A DNA stretch of 64,000 bases from Phymatolithon calcareum (Eukaryota > Rhodophyta > Florideophyceae > Hapalidiales), in NCBI GenBank assembly GCA_977006965.1, contig OZ345353.1, forward strand, positions 248,001 through 312,000. Reading direction: 5' to 3'. How positions within the stretch are numbered: the stretch's first letter is position 1; the number at the start of each line of letters is the position of its first letter. Both the position numbers and the translations under genes were made by a program. The notes beneath the pieces are model-generated. The model was not told the origin of the DNA, searched no databases, and saw nothing but the letters and a program-made list of their open reading frames with translations. Positions 18,065 to 29,103 of the stretch are shown one piece after another.

Positions 18065-20114
18065 ACTGTGCACTATAGTGTTTCATAAATTGTTGAATTT
18101 TAAAAATTATGTGCCATAGCAATCTACTGTACAGCATCAATTTTGAAATCAATTCAAGCAACACACTGCTTGAGCGTTTCGACGCGTAAGTTACTACAGT
18201 ACGCGATCTTTGTAGCTGAATCGAGCCGACCCGACGCGAGGGCCAGCATCACCGTGATAAAAGAAAGCAAAGCTCGCACTACATTCACATCCATCATGGA
18301 TGATCCATGCCCATCAAATCGCGAGTGTCCAGTCTTTAGCTTTTCTGTCCAATTCACGTTTTAGATCGTAAGTGACGGAGCTCCGCTCTTGTGTACTGCA
18401 GATCAACCTGAGTTCTGGCATTTTCATCTGTGACCTACTGTAGGCGATGCGATTCGAGAAACGTGTGCACATCTGGGCGGCATAAATCATTCAGCTTGGA
18501 AGATGCCATGGACGACTGTTAGCGTGCTGTAAAGATATTTCAATCCGAGCTCTGTATTTGCTCCACGAGACCATTACTGATTACACTGTCAACAGAGTAC
18601 TGCCATGTGGTTGTTGATGGCAAACATGATGAGTCCAAACTCTACTGAGCCTGTCAACAGTGGTTTACCAAACGCCACACGTATCACCGCGGGCGAAGCA
18701 CGAGGGTCGCAGTCCTCCGGCATGCTTGCCCCCATTGAGGAGACCAGGCGAGCTCATAAGCTGCCTCCGGTCCGGGCAGTTTTCGCAACTGTGTAACGGT
18801 CTACATTTATGCTGTAGGGCATGCGCAAGCGACAGACCGCACGTCCTTTGCTCTCTTTATTTGCCTGCCTCGCCGGCCCGCGGATTCCCTGCGCCATCTC
18901 CAGGTCAATAGCAAGTGTACTGTACAGTACTGTATCATAGTGTAATTCATGAATTCAACTCGAGCATCAACTGAATGCTCTGGCGTAATCCTCGATTTTA
19001 AAAGATCAGACTACGTAATCATTTCAACTTTTTCGAAACACAGTCGTATCAATTTTGCTGCAGTTCAAACTTTACAAAACAATGCTCCACTGTAATCATA
19101 GATTTTGATTTTGCGTCCGGACGGTCTTTTGAAAGCCGGTCCGGAATCATCATGATGAAGGGCGGGCTTGCATACTGTACACGTTGCTCATCAATGTCTG
19201 ATTATTTGAAAAATCAATCCTGCTGCTAATATTTTTATTGATTTTATTGCTTTTGCAAATCAGGACAGATTGTTGCGTGGCGACTGCAGCCAAGCTGGCA
19301 GCTATGATTAGTCGGTTGCTGTTGACAGAATATAATTCTGACCGCACAGGTCCTATACAGTAGGCCCAGATATTTTATTCATTTTCAAAATTGCATCACC
19401 CTGCCACACGTCCTGTTCCTTTGCATGCTTCTTCTTCAATTGAAACAGCGCTACAGTATTGATCTTACAGCTGCCAGAGGCGGCGGAATGTCTAAATGTA
19501 CGTACTGCGCCGTCCGCAGCTGCGTCCAGACTCTCCCCATGTATGCTGCAAATTGCAACCAAAAAACCTCTTTCTTTGAGTGCACTTCGGCGCGTACTGT
19601 GCGCAAAATGTAGCCACGAAACTGGGCCATGTCCGTTTCAGTTTCTCCTCCTTATAATTTATTTCCAAAAAAATATCTCTCTGTAAGATCATGATTCTGC
19701 ACCATATGATACGGCGATTCACACGACGGTAATGTAAGCCACACTGTTGCCAGACATGAATTTACGATACTTTTCAATGTATCATAAAAGCCACCCGATC
19801 GATGAATTCGAAGGACGTCACCCCCATTGAGCAGACTTATGATCGACGTCAACCACCCACCACTCATTCACATCACTTCCTCTCCTGGCATCCAACGGGC
19901 CGTCCACTAATTCCCAAAACCCCGACTCACGCCGCGTATGAAACGAAACATGCCCCACGGTTGACGGTTCGCGCCGCCCCGATATAAGTCTACCCGTCGC
20001 TCCTGTGAAACTGTTCGTCGAGTGCGGCAAACATTCGGCAGTGTTTCCGGCGGTGGGGAAGCTTCGCAAATTTTTCGCCATTGCGACGGCATACCCTATT
20101 CTCTCGCAAACATC
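18065..20114. other. Intergenic region, TACWGTA-rich, upstream of the cyclin gene
   Basis: About 2 kb with no recognised gene. TACTGTA or TACAGTA occurs repeatedly (near 18122, 18193, 18437, 18910-18930, 19356, 19452). The minus-strand frame 19818-20492 overlaps the cyclin gene and is its antisense shadow. Confidence 0.5.
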
Positions 20115-20804
20115 ATGGTCGAGATGTTGGCCAACACGGCCACAACCACCACCGCCACCATCACAGCGCAACAGCCTTTGAACAAGTGGGCTCTCCCTCC
20201 AATTTCCCTGCCACGCACCGAGCCGCGTCTCCATGCCTCGCCGCACCTCCTTCCAATCCTCGAATGCATCATCACCGACCGAGTAGCCGCCTCCACTCTG
20301 CAGCCGGTCGCCCGTCGTGCTCCAAGCCCATTCCACGCCATTCGGGCACCCTCTGTTTCCCCGGTGGACTACCTGCATCGTCTTGTCCGCAACGCGCACT
20401 GCTCTCGTTCGGCTTTTGTTGTTGCCCTCATCTATCTTGATCGTGTCGCTGTCCGTTCCGACGACCTTGCCCTCACTCCTCTCAATGTGCACCGTTTGTT
20501 ACTGACGGCTGTTCTTCTCGCCACCAAGTATCTAGATGATGTGCTATACGATAACGCACATTTCGCCTTTGTCGGCGGATTGGATGTACAGGAGCTCAAT
20601 ATGCTTGAGCTTGAGATGTTGCACATCATGGACTTCAGGCTTCACGTTGACGTCGCAACCTTTGCTGAGAACGAAAAACGCATTGTGCATGTCGTCTTGA
20701 AGAGTGAAAATTCCGACTACGCCAATCTTCGCTACTCGTTGCAGAATGTCGGATACAAGGCACCGCCGCATTCGCCCAAGTCAATCATGCCGGCTTCCGT
20801 CTGA
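20115..20804 (+). CDS. P/U-type cyclin (PHO80-like)
   Basis: This 229-residue protein starts at the first true ATG at 20115; the frame is open for 31 codons before it but begins with GTG. A Thr/Ala-rich N-terminus leads to the cyclin fold of the PHO80/CYCP family: FHAIRAPSVSPVDYLHRLV, SAFVVALIYLDRV, LTPLNVHRLLLTAVLLATKYLDD, then the helix VGGLDVQELNMLELEMLHI and MDFRLHVD. Members bind a PHO85/CDKA-type kinase in phosphate signalling or cell-cycle control. Its length is typical and it has no intron. The C-terminal tail after residue 195 is poorly conserved in the family. Confidence 0.9.
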   Translation: MVEMLANTATTTTATITAQQPLNKWALPPISLPRTEPRLHASPHLLPILECIITDRVAASTLQPVARRAPSPFHAIRAPSVSPVDYLHRLVRNAHCSRSAFVVALIYLDRVAVRSDDLALTPLNVHRLLLTAVLLATKYLDDVLYDNAHFAFVGGLDVQELNMLELEMLHIMDFRLHVDVATFAENEKRIVHVVLKSENSDYANLRYSLQNVGYKAPPHSPKSIMPASV

Positions 20805-22483
20805 ACGAACCCCACTGCGTCAGGCAGTTTTATTTTACTAACTGATTGACTCGCTTGCCGGACACCAGGCGGCAATTGCAAGGCTGCATTAACTAGATTC
20901 AATCATTTTGGGAACAAGGCCAATATCACGCCCGTGCCCTTTTTTGGACTCTTACCTTTTCTTATTGGTTTTCAAGGCGACAGTTCGAGCGCTTTTTTCC
21001 GTCGGTGATGAGTTCTTTTTCCTGGCTCTTATTTATTTCTCCTTAACGTACTCCCGTTCCTGTTCTGCGCGTACGTCTCAGTAAATCAGGCTACTTTTCT
21101 TCTTCAGTCAATTTGAATTTTGCAAGAGTGATCGTTGCTCTTCCCACTGTTCTCACTGGACTGTTCTTTGACTTGCAGCACTCGAACGTGAGCCTGCACC
21201 TGGGCATCTTCTCCCGCAGGCAGTTTGCGTTTCCTCTGGCACCTGTGTACTATTTCTTCCGCAGCGTTCTCCGTGTAGATGTCCTCATAACGTCCTCCCA
21301 AAGGTGCGGCATTTATTAACGAAGCCCTCTAAAATTCGCGTATGAATGCCATCTCTTGCCCGCGTTTCCATCCCGCCTGGTACTGTACGCCACTTCTGTG
21401 TCAACAGTAAAATCAAGGCTGCACGTCCGGGGAATAACGAATGTGTCCCACCATTACCTCTTTGTAATTGGCGGAAAATGCAGATGGAAATCAGGGCCTT
21501 GCAATGCCCGCTGTCGTTTTGTTATGTGAGCAGCGGTTCCACAGAGCCGGGACAATCGCTAACAATGCTGGGCCTTCCAAGGAGGGCTGGGTTATGTAAT
21601 CACAGTTCCGAAAGGCGCGCGGCCGCTTGTTGACTTCGTCACTCGTGTGGAATGAATTTGCATTAGCTTGTGTTTGGTGTGATTCTGCAGTTGCGGAGCA
21701 TGCTGCCGCTTCCTCGTCTCCTTGTCTCGTTCATTAGCAGCAACATGCCGATCTACAGACTCGTAGATTCGAGGATCGAGAGAAATGTCTCGCGCGTATG
21801 CACAAGGTTTAATCGGCGCATGCCATGCTTCCAATTTCACTCCACCAATCTTGTTGATTGTGACGCACAATTACGTTTACAGCAACTTTCCTTGACGCTT
21901 GATAAGCGTCTCAATGAGGGCTTTACAGCGCCAAGACCCGAGTCTTCTTGAGTTTGTTTTTCTCAAGTGATTTATACTTTCTTGGAAATCGCCCCAAGAG
22001 CTAGAGAGGGCATATGGGAGGTGGAACTTCTGTGCAATGAGAAATTCCTTTTCTTGTGCACAGAGATTCCCCTCTTCGGTGCTTCTTCTCTTGTCTCTCG
22101 TTCAGTCCATAGATCCTCCTGTTGAGGTTCTGCTTGATTGCTCAAGCTCTCGATATACATCCAGGTCTATCCCACATATATGTGTCTATAGAGAGCTTCC
22201 ATTGCTGCTTTCGTTACTTCGTAGACATGTTGACCAAGTCTAGCGCAGTCATATCAAGACGGTGTAACATGCCCACTGTGAACCGGCAATTGATAGAAGG
22301 GCTGAGAAGTAAAGTCCATCGAGAAAGTCGAGATATGGAGAGGTTGATTAGATTCTTGCTTGAGAGGATCTCAGCTTGCTGGACCTCTAACTGTCGACAG
22401 CCTACATCCGGCTTACGTAGTCTTTCGCGAGAACTAATCTATATCCAACGGCGACGGCTTAAGAGATTAATATAGAATCGAAG
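20805..22483. other. Intergenic region downstream of the cyclin gene
   Basis: About 1.7 kb. A plus-strand frame at 22122-22475 reads as a basic, Leu-rich protein but has no family motif and lies against the transposon edge. I do not call it a gene. I see nothing else. Confidence 0.45.
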
Positions 22484-22558
22484 AAATTCGCTAAATGGAC
22501 ACCAAAAGTGGTAAGAGTACGCTAAATAGACACTTCTAGCCAAACCCACTACTCACCC

Positions 22559-22562
22559 CTAG
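22559..22562. repeat. CTAG duplication, left copy, of element A1
   Basis: CTAG immediately precedes the element terminus TGTCTATTTTACG, and CTAG follows the other terminus at 27822-27825. Elements A3 and C show the same arrangement. Confidence 0.65.
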
Positions 22563-22596
22563 TGTCTATTTTACGAACCCCCTCAATTGTGTGTAT

Positions 22597-23431
22597 TGTA
22601 GCGCCCGCTGTTATGTCGCTGTCCCAAGGCGGTCGCTTTTTCCTCTCGCGACTGTACGCCGCACAACTTGGATCGCGATAGTCTTGCTGCTCGTCGTAGG
22701 TGATCTGGTGGGCCATGTTTGCACGTGTCTCTCGTGTGTCTATGCGCTTCATCGCTGTTTTTTGCGTAGGTTGTAGTATATAAGCTAGTTAGTTCCTTCT
22801 TCTGAGTAAAGGAAGGTGGGGAGTTCTGGATTTCGGCTCGAATGCTCGGCTCGTAGCACGCTCAACGTCGCCTGCACGGCCCTTGGACCACACGAAGTCG
22901 GAGCTCTTCCCAACCTTCTTGTTCGCAACCGTCGTCGTCATACAAGCTAGCACGGAGACAACTGCGCTCAAGTTCCCTTTTCCCTTTTTCGTGCGTTCGT
23001 TCGAAGGTCGACGGCCAAGCCAAGAGGATGACGTCGTCCCTGTCCCGGAAGTTTCTGGACTTCGGCTCGAGTGCTTGGATCCTACACGCGTCACGCCTGT
23101 GCATCCCTTCGACCACGCGGAGTCGGTGACTTCTTCTTGACCGCAGCCGTTTCGCCACACAAGCCAGTTCGGTGACATTCGAGTTCAAGATCCTTGTCCA
23201 CTTTTCGCGCGCCTGTCTCACGGTCGAGGACCAAGCCAAGGTCGCCGCCGGAGGACGACGCCGACGTCTACATGCTTACTCTGTCTAGTGTCCACTATCT
23301 ATTGGGTTTTTTTTGGCTTGTCTTTCTTTCCTCCTCTTTTTGTCTTCTCTCTCCCGCTCTTTTCTTCTCTCTCCTCTACTGGGCTTTTCTCTCCCATGTG
23401 GCGTCGGGTTCTTTTGGAACCTGGCGCTACA
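22597..23431 (+). repeat. Solo LTR inserted in element A1
   Basis: The 835-bp block runs from TGTAGCGCC to GGCGCTACA with 9-bp inverted ends. It is flanked by TGTAT (22592-22596) and GGTAT (23432-23436), a 4-of-5 match to a 5-bp duplication. A TATA box (TATATAAG) lies at 22777-22784, as expected at a U3/R boundary. There is no retrotransposon coding sequence, so it is a recombined solo LTR. It splits the left palindrome of A1. Internally, about 229 bp are imperfectly duplicated (units starting at 22824 and 23053 with TTCTGGA(T/C)TTCGGCTCGA). Confidence 0.7.
22777..22784 (+). promoter_or_regulatory. TATA box of the solo LTR
   Basis: TATATAAG is 180 bp into the LTR. It is the best TATA match in the neighbourhood and could drive transcription into flanking element A1. 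Confidence 0.45.
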
Positions 23432-23479
23432 GGTATTTCCCTCAATTGAGGGGCGATTTGAAAGCTCGAAAAAATACAT

Positions 23480-25400
23480 AAAGAAAATTCGAATCAAATC
23501 GCTCATGACATGTTCGTAAAGCTTGGCTTCTATCGACAGTGAACCCATCGAAGCAACGACCGACAACAAATTTCTGGGAGTGCATTTCGACCAACGGCTA
23601 AGCTTCAAGAAACACTGCACAGAAATATCCCGGAAACTGAAGGCTAAGACTAACTTCATGCGTGCGCTGAGCGGAACGAGTTGGGGAGCGGACGAGGCCA
23701 CAATGGAGGCATTCCGGAAGAGCTACTGCGAACCGGTCGCCCTTTACGGTGCACACGCATACGCGTTGCATGGTTTTGAGACACACACTCGGCAAGTGGA
23801 GGTCTCTAGAAACGAGGCAGCTCGTGTTTCCCGTGGTTTTCTGAAGGCAACAAAAACTGCTAACTTACGTAAACTGACCGATATTCAAAACCTGAGGGAA
23901 ATTGGCGAACAGGATGGGGCTCTGGTAATGGAAAAGGCCCTTCGTATAGACCGGAGGGCACCGGTGGTACAATCAACGAACGACCGCACCAAACCGTCAA
24001 AACGGCAAACTAGGTCATGGCGCAACGCCAGTGCCGAACTCTTGGCATCCAAAGGAATTCTGGCATAGCCGCGGAGCAGTGTTTACATTCCCATACCGAA
24101 GGACCGCTCGGCGGGCCGACTGTCAATTCTTTACACGCCAATCTCCGCACAGGTTGACGAGGCGGAAAAACTGGAGACAGCGGGAAGGATCATTGGGGAA
24201 AGGAATGCGGAGCACCCGGCGGACATGGAAATATGGACGGATGGCAGCGTTGGTGCAATACCGGAAACAGCTCTGCAGAGCCTAGCCGAAAACGAAAGGG
24301 TTTCTGTCCGATGGGACGAAGGATGGTACACCGCCAACATCAGGACGTTTAACGCCGCTCAGCACAGAGGTCTCCCAGCCGTCCGGATGTTTGAATCTCG
24401 ACATCGGAAACAACCGGACATTCTGCTAATATACGACGATGGGGACGAACACGTGTATCAGACGTCCCCCACTGACTCCCAGATGCGAGTCAACATCTGC
24501 GACGAGGACGATGACACTCTCGATATGTACAGAAGCATCCCCAGTCAGGTAGGTGGCGCAGGTATCTTGATCTTACGCGGGGACAACGTACTGAAGGAAA
24601 TTGGCATGAGCACGGGAGCGTTCGGTTCGTCCTTCGACGACGAGATATTCGCGGCGGTCCGAGCTTTCGAAGCCGTACAACAACTGCAATTCGATGGCGG
24701 ACACCACATTCGGTGGTTCACCGACAGTAGGAGCTGTCTGGATGCATTGGCCGGACAGCCTCGGATGTATGGCGAAATGACAAGGAAGGTGTTGGAAGCC
24801 ATGGAGGCATTGATGGAGGGCAACGTCACCATCGAGGCGATTTGGGTTCCAAGCCACTGTGGGATACCTGAGAACGAGAAAGCCGACGAGCTTGCTCGTC
24901 GAGGCATTACGGAATCAGATATCGTGACGCATCAAGGCGTACCCTTGACCATGGAAGCCGCGCGGTCCATAATTAAACCGCGATCTCATGAGTGTTACTG
25001 AGGGCGTTTAATAAATTCCAAATTCAAAAAAAATTAAACAGCACAATTCGATGAAACCAAGAAGTGTACAGTTTCCATCCCCAGAACTCCGGATTAGTCA
25101 CAAACGTGCTGAAGTCATCCTAAATCAACTTTCCGTAGAATGCTGCTCGCTGGTAGCAGCTCTTCACCGGAAGGACGATGGCTCGGCGGAATACGACCCC
25201 ATGTGCAAGGCATGTCCAGGTGGAACCAAAGAAACTGTTGATCACTTAATTCTTCGCTGCAGTGGGCGTGATTTATCAAGACGACAGACTATTGGTAGAG
25301 TAGGCCCTAAAACGGTCGAGGAATTATGTAGGGAGAAACTGCTTGAAGTACTCAAATTCGTGAACAATGAGGGTTGCTTGACAACCCCTGCAGTAAAGAA
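23480..25400 (+). pseudogene. I-like LINE fragment: RT thumb, RNase H with an inserted Tudor-like module, C-terminal CCHC
   Basis: The copy is 5'-truncated within the RT (NKFLGVHFDQRLSFKKHC, about 23565-23625). An RNase H domain follows: first Asp in IWTDGSV (24228-24250), Glu in DDEIFAAVRAFE, Asp in WFTDSRSCLDAL, and His/Asp in WVPSHCGIPENEKADELARR (24840-24905). Between the first strand and GGAGILIL lie about 90 extra in-frame residues resembling a Tudor-like fold (VSVRWDEGWYTANI, then ILLIYDDGDEHVY; 24264-24550). After a 50-bp LINE fragment (24982-25031) the C-terminal zinc motif CKACPGGTKETVDHLILRC follows (25205-25265). The tail is AAAG-rich. A stop near 24066 and the truncation make it non-functional. 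I-clade LINEs carry RNase H. Confidence 0.85.
24982..25031 (+). mobile_element. 50-bp LINE 3' end inserted in another LINE
   Basis: The insert carries the family 3' block GAGTGTTACTGAGGGCGTTT and an A-rich tail. It is flanked by AATTAAACCGC (24971-24981) and AATTAAACAGC (25032-25042), a 10-of-11 target duplication. It belongs to the same LINE family as the fragments at 1-55 and 1718-2043. It breaks the reading frame between RNase H and the zinc motif of the host LINE. Confidence 0.7.
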
Positions 25401-25419
25401 AGAAAGAAAAGCCTGGATT

Positions 25420-27785
25420 ATGTTCTGTGCAAGGAGTATCCACAATACTACCTTGAACTCGCTTCGTTCGGCGCTAGCAACGATAATATGTTGGTCACTC
25501 AGAAGTACCAGACCTGCCATTTCAGGAGAAAAAAGAACGGCCGCTCGCGGTCGGTGCATCAGTACCCAGGTGCATGAAGATGGACCAAGAAACAGAATAT
25601 GAATGCGAAAGACTCACTCGAGCCCTCACAGGGAGAGAAATTCGGATTAAGGAGATATTATGAGGCTAGTAGAAAGATGAATGTCGAAGACAGCGAGAAG
25701 CTGCCCTGTTAATCAAATTGAGGTTTTGGGAGCTTTTAAAATAAATCAACATATAACCATCAGTACCCACCAAGGCAGCATCGGTAAGCGGTATCGCAGA
25801 GTGCTCCAGACTATGCGGAGGCTTTTCGAAGTCAAAAAACATGAGTGGTATGGTTCAGAATGCACTCGGGGAAAAATCATTGGTCGCGCGAGCATGTTAC
25901 GTCGCATGGAATAGGTTCTGATTCGTCATCTATTGAAGAAGACTAAGATTAAGGGCCGTTCTTAACGCGTGTATGTAGGTTCAGCATGTTGGAAGCAGTG
26001 TAACGCGTTTTGTTACAAGTGTCACTCGAACATGCGCTCTCTGCATGATGTGTCTTAACATATGTGTCGCTCTTTCTGTAAGGCGAGTACGAAAACCAAT
26101 TTCGCGCGCAAGTGAACTATTACAAAGGCGGTGTGTCGTCCAATAATTTTCCTCCTAGCGTTTCATTGCATCCAACATGCCGGATCCTCCTCTTTCGTTG
26201 TACGTCTTCGAACATGCGCGAACATGCATACGCATATTCAGAGCTTTTTAAGGCGTGACACTGAAGCAATATGATACTGGATCTACTATCCAGTAAGCAC
26301 GCGAGAATTGAACAAACATGCCGAACATACACGCGTTAAGAACGGCCCTAAGACAGTCAATTTTGTCAACCGTCAAGGCAAAGAACGCTGAGGATAGCAT
26401 TCCAGACGCTCAGCAGATTGAACCGATTCAACATGCGGTACCGTCCAGGCCTGCTTACAGTGTTCATCATTGCCAATCTTCATCGCGAAGCCCCTGTTTA
26501 TCGTCCACAGTCGCGATCACATGCTCCTCAGAGGGGCACAAAACCTTCGATACAACCTTCAGAAGCTCTAAGCGCCCTCTTCCGAGTTCTCTCGCCTAAG
26601 TCTTACAGGGCCCTTGGGACCAACCATAGCACCGCGAACTTGATGTCATCACGCCCGACCGCGAGCCGAATACTAGTGCTCATTGCGTACCAAGGTACAA
26701 GCGGAAAGTTCTATGTCCGTTTTAGAGACGATTTTACTCTCAGTTGTGGAAACTTCGCACTCTAAACGGAGACTTCTTATCCGAGAATTGTGGTACTGGA
26801 CTTCATTCGAAGTACGATTGCGTGGTGACGATGTTTCCCCAAGTTACCTGCGAAAACCTGCTAAGCTAAGAAGAAAGGGGTCAAAAGAGGCTACAGTGAC
26901 AGAACCTATTAAGTTTTTCGAAATACTCGTCGTCATGGCAAGAGTTGAGTTCGGCGCTGAGAGCGCTTTCTGGAAGTCTACCAGGCCGAGGAAACATTTC
27001 GCCGGCCCTTCTTCTTCAAAAACAGAATACCTCCGATTGATTTCATTCAGAGTACAATCAAGTGAATTAGGCGACATGTACTCTTCGCAGTACCGCTGGT
27101 CGCTCCGTCCAGATTCTGTCGATCCCATGAATGACCACAGAAAGCACACTGTGTCAAAGATATTTGAAGGCGAGATGGCCCACGGAATGGCAGTTCTGTG
27201 CTGCCTTGTGGCCGCATATGCCGGTATAAGGCGCATTGGATGTGCGGATTCATACTTGGTGAGTGCTAACTCTGCAGAAATTCAACAAGTGCGCCTATAG
27301 TTCACAGGGGTCATCTAACTCTTCTGGCGACTTTCTAAGTTGTTACCTGGCTGTTATTCTCTGGTGCCCATGCAGAGTGTCAGCAGCACATGACGCAGCG
27401 AAGGTTTGTGAAGTGCCGGGCGAGCAACTCAGCGATAGCATTTGACACAGGCATTACTTGTCGACGTTCAGTCGCGCCAGAACGTACATTTGCATTCGAG
27501 AGCAGTGTTGGACGCCACGTTGCCCTAAGAAAAGTAAAAGAATGACTGCAGAGGTAATGATGACTACATTTTTTGTGCAAACAACTGCAGAGTTTGAAAA
27601 TGCAAGACCTCGACCATTGTGTGCTCCCCATTTAATACGCTTGATAGTGCAACAATATACATTAGCGACACTTCTACTGTTAGAAACTGCTTCACTAAGC
27701 ATGCTGAAGTCCTCTATGAGCTTGGCGCTGTTGATGCGCTTGATAGCGAGACGCTTTCATGAGCAAAAAATTAAATGAATCTTAT
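25420..27785 (+). pseudogene. Degenerate transposase of element A1
   Basis: The sequence aligns with A3 in pieces: 25430-25900 matches about 44920-45200, and 26352-27780 matches about 45245-47220. Recognisable remnants of a DDE_Tnp_1_7-type protein include the GCADSYLVSANSAEIQ stretch near 27235 and a cysteine-poor relic of the C-terminal zinc motif near 27560-27700. Frameshifts and stops are frequent, and the MITE at 25953-26348 interrupts it. Confidence 0.65.
25953..26348. mobile_element. Harbinger-type MITE with TAA duplication
   Basis: The 396-bp element has at least 20 bp of perfect terminal inverted repeat (GGGCCGTTCTTAACGCGTGT at the left; its reverse complement ends at 26348) and is flanked by TAA at 25950-25952 and 26349-26351. 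GGGCC-type ends and a TWA duplication are typical of PIF/Harbinger. The related element A3 has the unoccupied site (ATTAAGACAG with TAA at 45243-45245), which proves the boundaries. It has no coding capacity. Confidence 0.92.
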
Positions 27786-27825
27786 TCCCTCAATTGAGGG
27801 AAAATTTCCGTAAAATAGACACTAG

Positions 27826-28660
27826 CAATACATACAATCGTACTCATCCTGGCCCAATCTACTACACATCCGTTTCGCAGTGCACTGCAGGCGACAGTAA
27901 AATTTTATTGCGTGCGCTACACGCCCTGGTTTAGCTCTTCGTCGCAACTACTGATAGCATCTCCGTCGTCGAAGGTCGTGAGGTCTAAGATCACGGACTG
28001 AGCCGCTTTGTCGATGTGCTTTCGCTTCGCCTCGACAAGGTTGTGGATGTTGGGCCTACCGCATGTCTGTGAGAAGTGGCCGGTGTGTCCTCACGAGGAG
28101 CAGTGAACGGCCCACATTTCGGACGGCAATTTGGGCTTCATGCGCTTGCGACCCGGCTTCGCCACAAGGTCAAACGGCACCAAATCATCATGCACTAGCT
28201 GGTCAGCAGCGACTGCAACAAGCGTGATGCTTCCCTCGTGTTCGCAACATCCATACATCCCCGAACCAGTGCTTATTCCAGGGGTCTAACACGATTTGAT
28301 GCTACACCAAGCGCCTAGCAGCGCAAAAAAGTGTATGCCTTCCCTATTGACGTGTTGTGGGAGATCACGAAGTTAACAAAGTCGTCGAAACTTGATCCAA
28401 ACTGGTCGCACTCCTGTAGCACGAGCCCCTTCTTTTCCATTGTTTCAGAGTGAGTAGTACGGGAGCGTTGTGTGTTGAGCTTGTCAGAAGAATTCGAGGA
28501 TGTACACAAAACGTGGATCAAGGGGAAGTATCAGAGCTACTTCACTTTTTCCTCCAAAAAACGCAATTGTCAGCGCTCCAAATAACGGATGAGTCGTAGT
28601 TTTGGCTTGGGTGTCTATCTATCGTACTTTTACCACTTATGGTGACCATTCAGCGAATTT
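27826..28660 (-). pseudogene. Remnant of transposon B1 protein
   Basis: Minus-strand frames share with B2 (34800-35300) a WFGD..LRTR segment and a His/Cys stretch HTGHFSQTCGRPNIHN followed by an acidic tail (FDDGDAISSCDEEL). This looks like the zinc-binding C-terminus of a transposase. Stops are frequent and no catalytic core is visible. Confidence 0.45.
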
Positions 28661-29101
28661 ACTTATACGAAATCCGGACCCGGGAAGTCGCTAAACTCGC
28701 CCATGGCGCCATCGGCGCAGAAACGACTCGGGACGTCGCAAACTCCCATGCGTCGCTCCTCAAGAGACGGTATACTCTGCGTGGCAATAGAAGCGATATG
28801 ATTTTCCCCCTCGAGATCTCTTCTGCGAGACCAGAGGTAGGTTTTGGAGTTTTGCTGACTATGTCACTTTTAGCGAAATGGAACTTTTGGGTTCCGATTG
28901 AGTCCTAGTGTCTCGCCAGAAGTGTTGCCCCAAGCGTCAGCAGATGCATTGGTAACACTATAATAAAAATTTCCTCTTCTTCTTCTTCATACGAAATCTA
29001 TTGCGGGGCGAATTACAGAGGGCTGTTCTTACGTAGTATTCTATTTCTTTTGTGCATACGTAGTGTACCAATATCCGACTCAGACGTACCCTCTCTTTCA
29101 C
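28661..29101. other. Non-coding gap with a short TTC microsatellite
   Basis: About 440 bp. A TTC run near 28975 follows an AATAAAAA stretch, possibly the tail of a decayed retroposon. A short frame at 28639-28908 has no motif. Confidence 0.45.
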
Positions 29102-29103
29102 TA

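Larger units (their letters stand above)
22563..27821 (+). mobile_element. PiggyBac-like element A1 (CTAG-flanked), heavily interrupted
   Basis: The terminus TGTCTATTTTACG at 22563 matches, inverted, CGTAAAATAGACA at 27821. Subterminal palindromes CCCTCAATTGAGGG sit just inside both ends (split by an LTR on the left; 27787-27800 on the right). Internal sequence aligns with the uninterrupted copy A3 (44815-47278). The 5.3-kb size is due to three later insertions: a solo LTR (22597-23431), a LINE (about 23480-25400) and a MITE (25953-26348). Confidence 0.75.
22484..28660. mobile_element. DNA transposon B1 (outermost layer of a nested block)
   Basis: Ends of about 50 bp are imperfect inverted repeats: AAATTCGCTAAATGG...(22484 onwards) and, inverted, AAATTCGCTGAATGG...(ending 28660). 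Both contain the GTGGTAA(G/A)AGTAC core. A third left end occurs at 34746 (copy B2). The element's own DNA is 22484-22558 plus 27826-28660; the rest is element A1 inserted 75 bp inside its left end. The minus strand of the right part encodes HTGHFSQTCGRPNIHNLV and an acidic tail, shared with B2 at 34900-35100. The superfamily is not recognised. Confidence 0.6.

Noticed and set aside
19818-20492. 224-codon minus-strand open frame
   Set aside because: It overlaps the 5' half of the well-supported cyclin gene in antisense and has no motif.
22122-22475. 117-codon plus-strand open frame before transposon B1
   Set aside because: No family pattern, ends at the transposon edge, and codon content looks like unselected sequence.
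23285-23701. 138-codon minus-strand open frame
   Set aside because: It crosses the LTR/A1/LINE junctions in antisense, so it cannot be a real gene.
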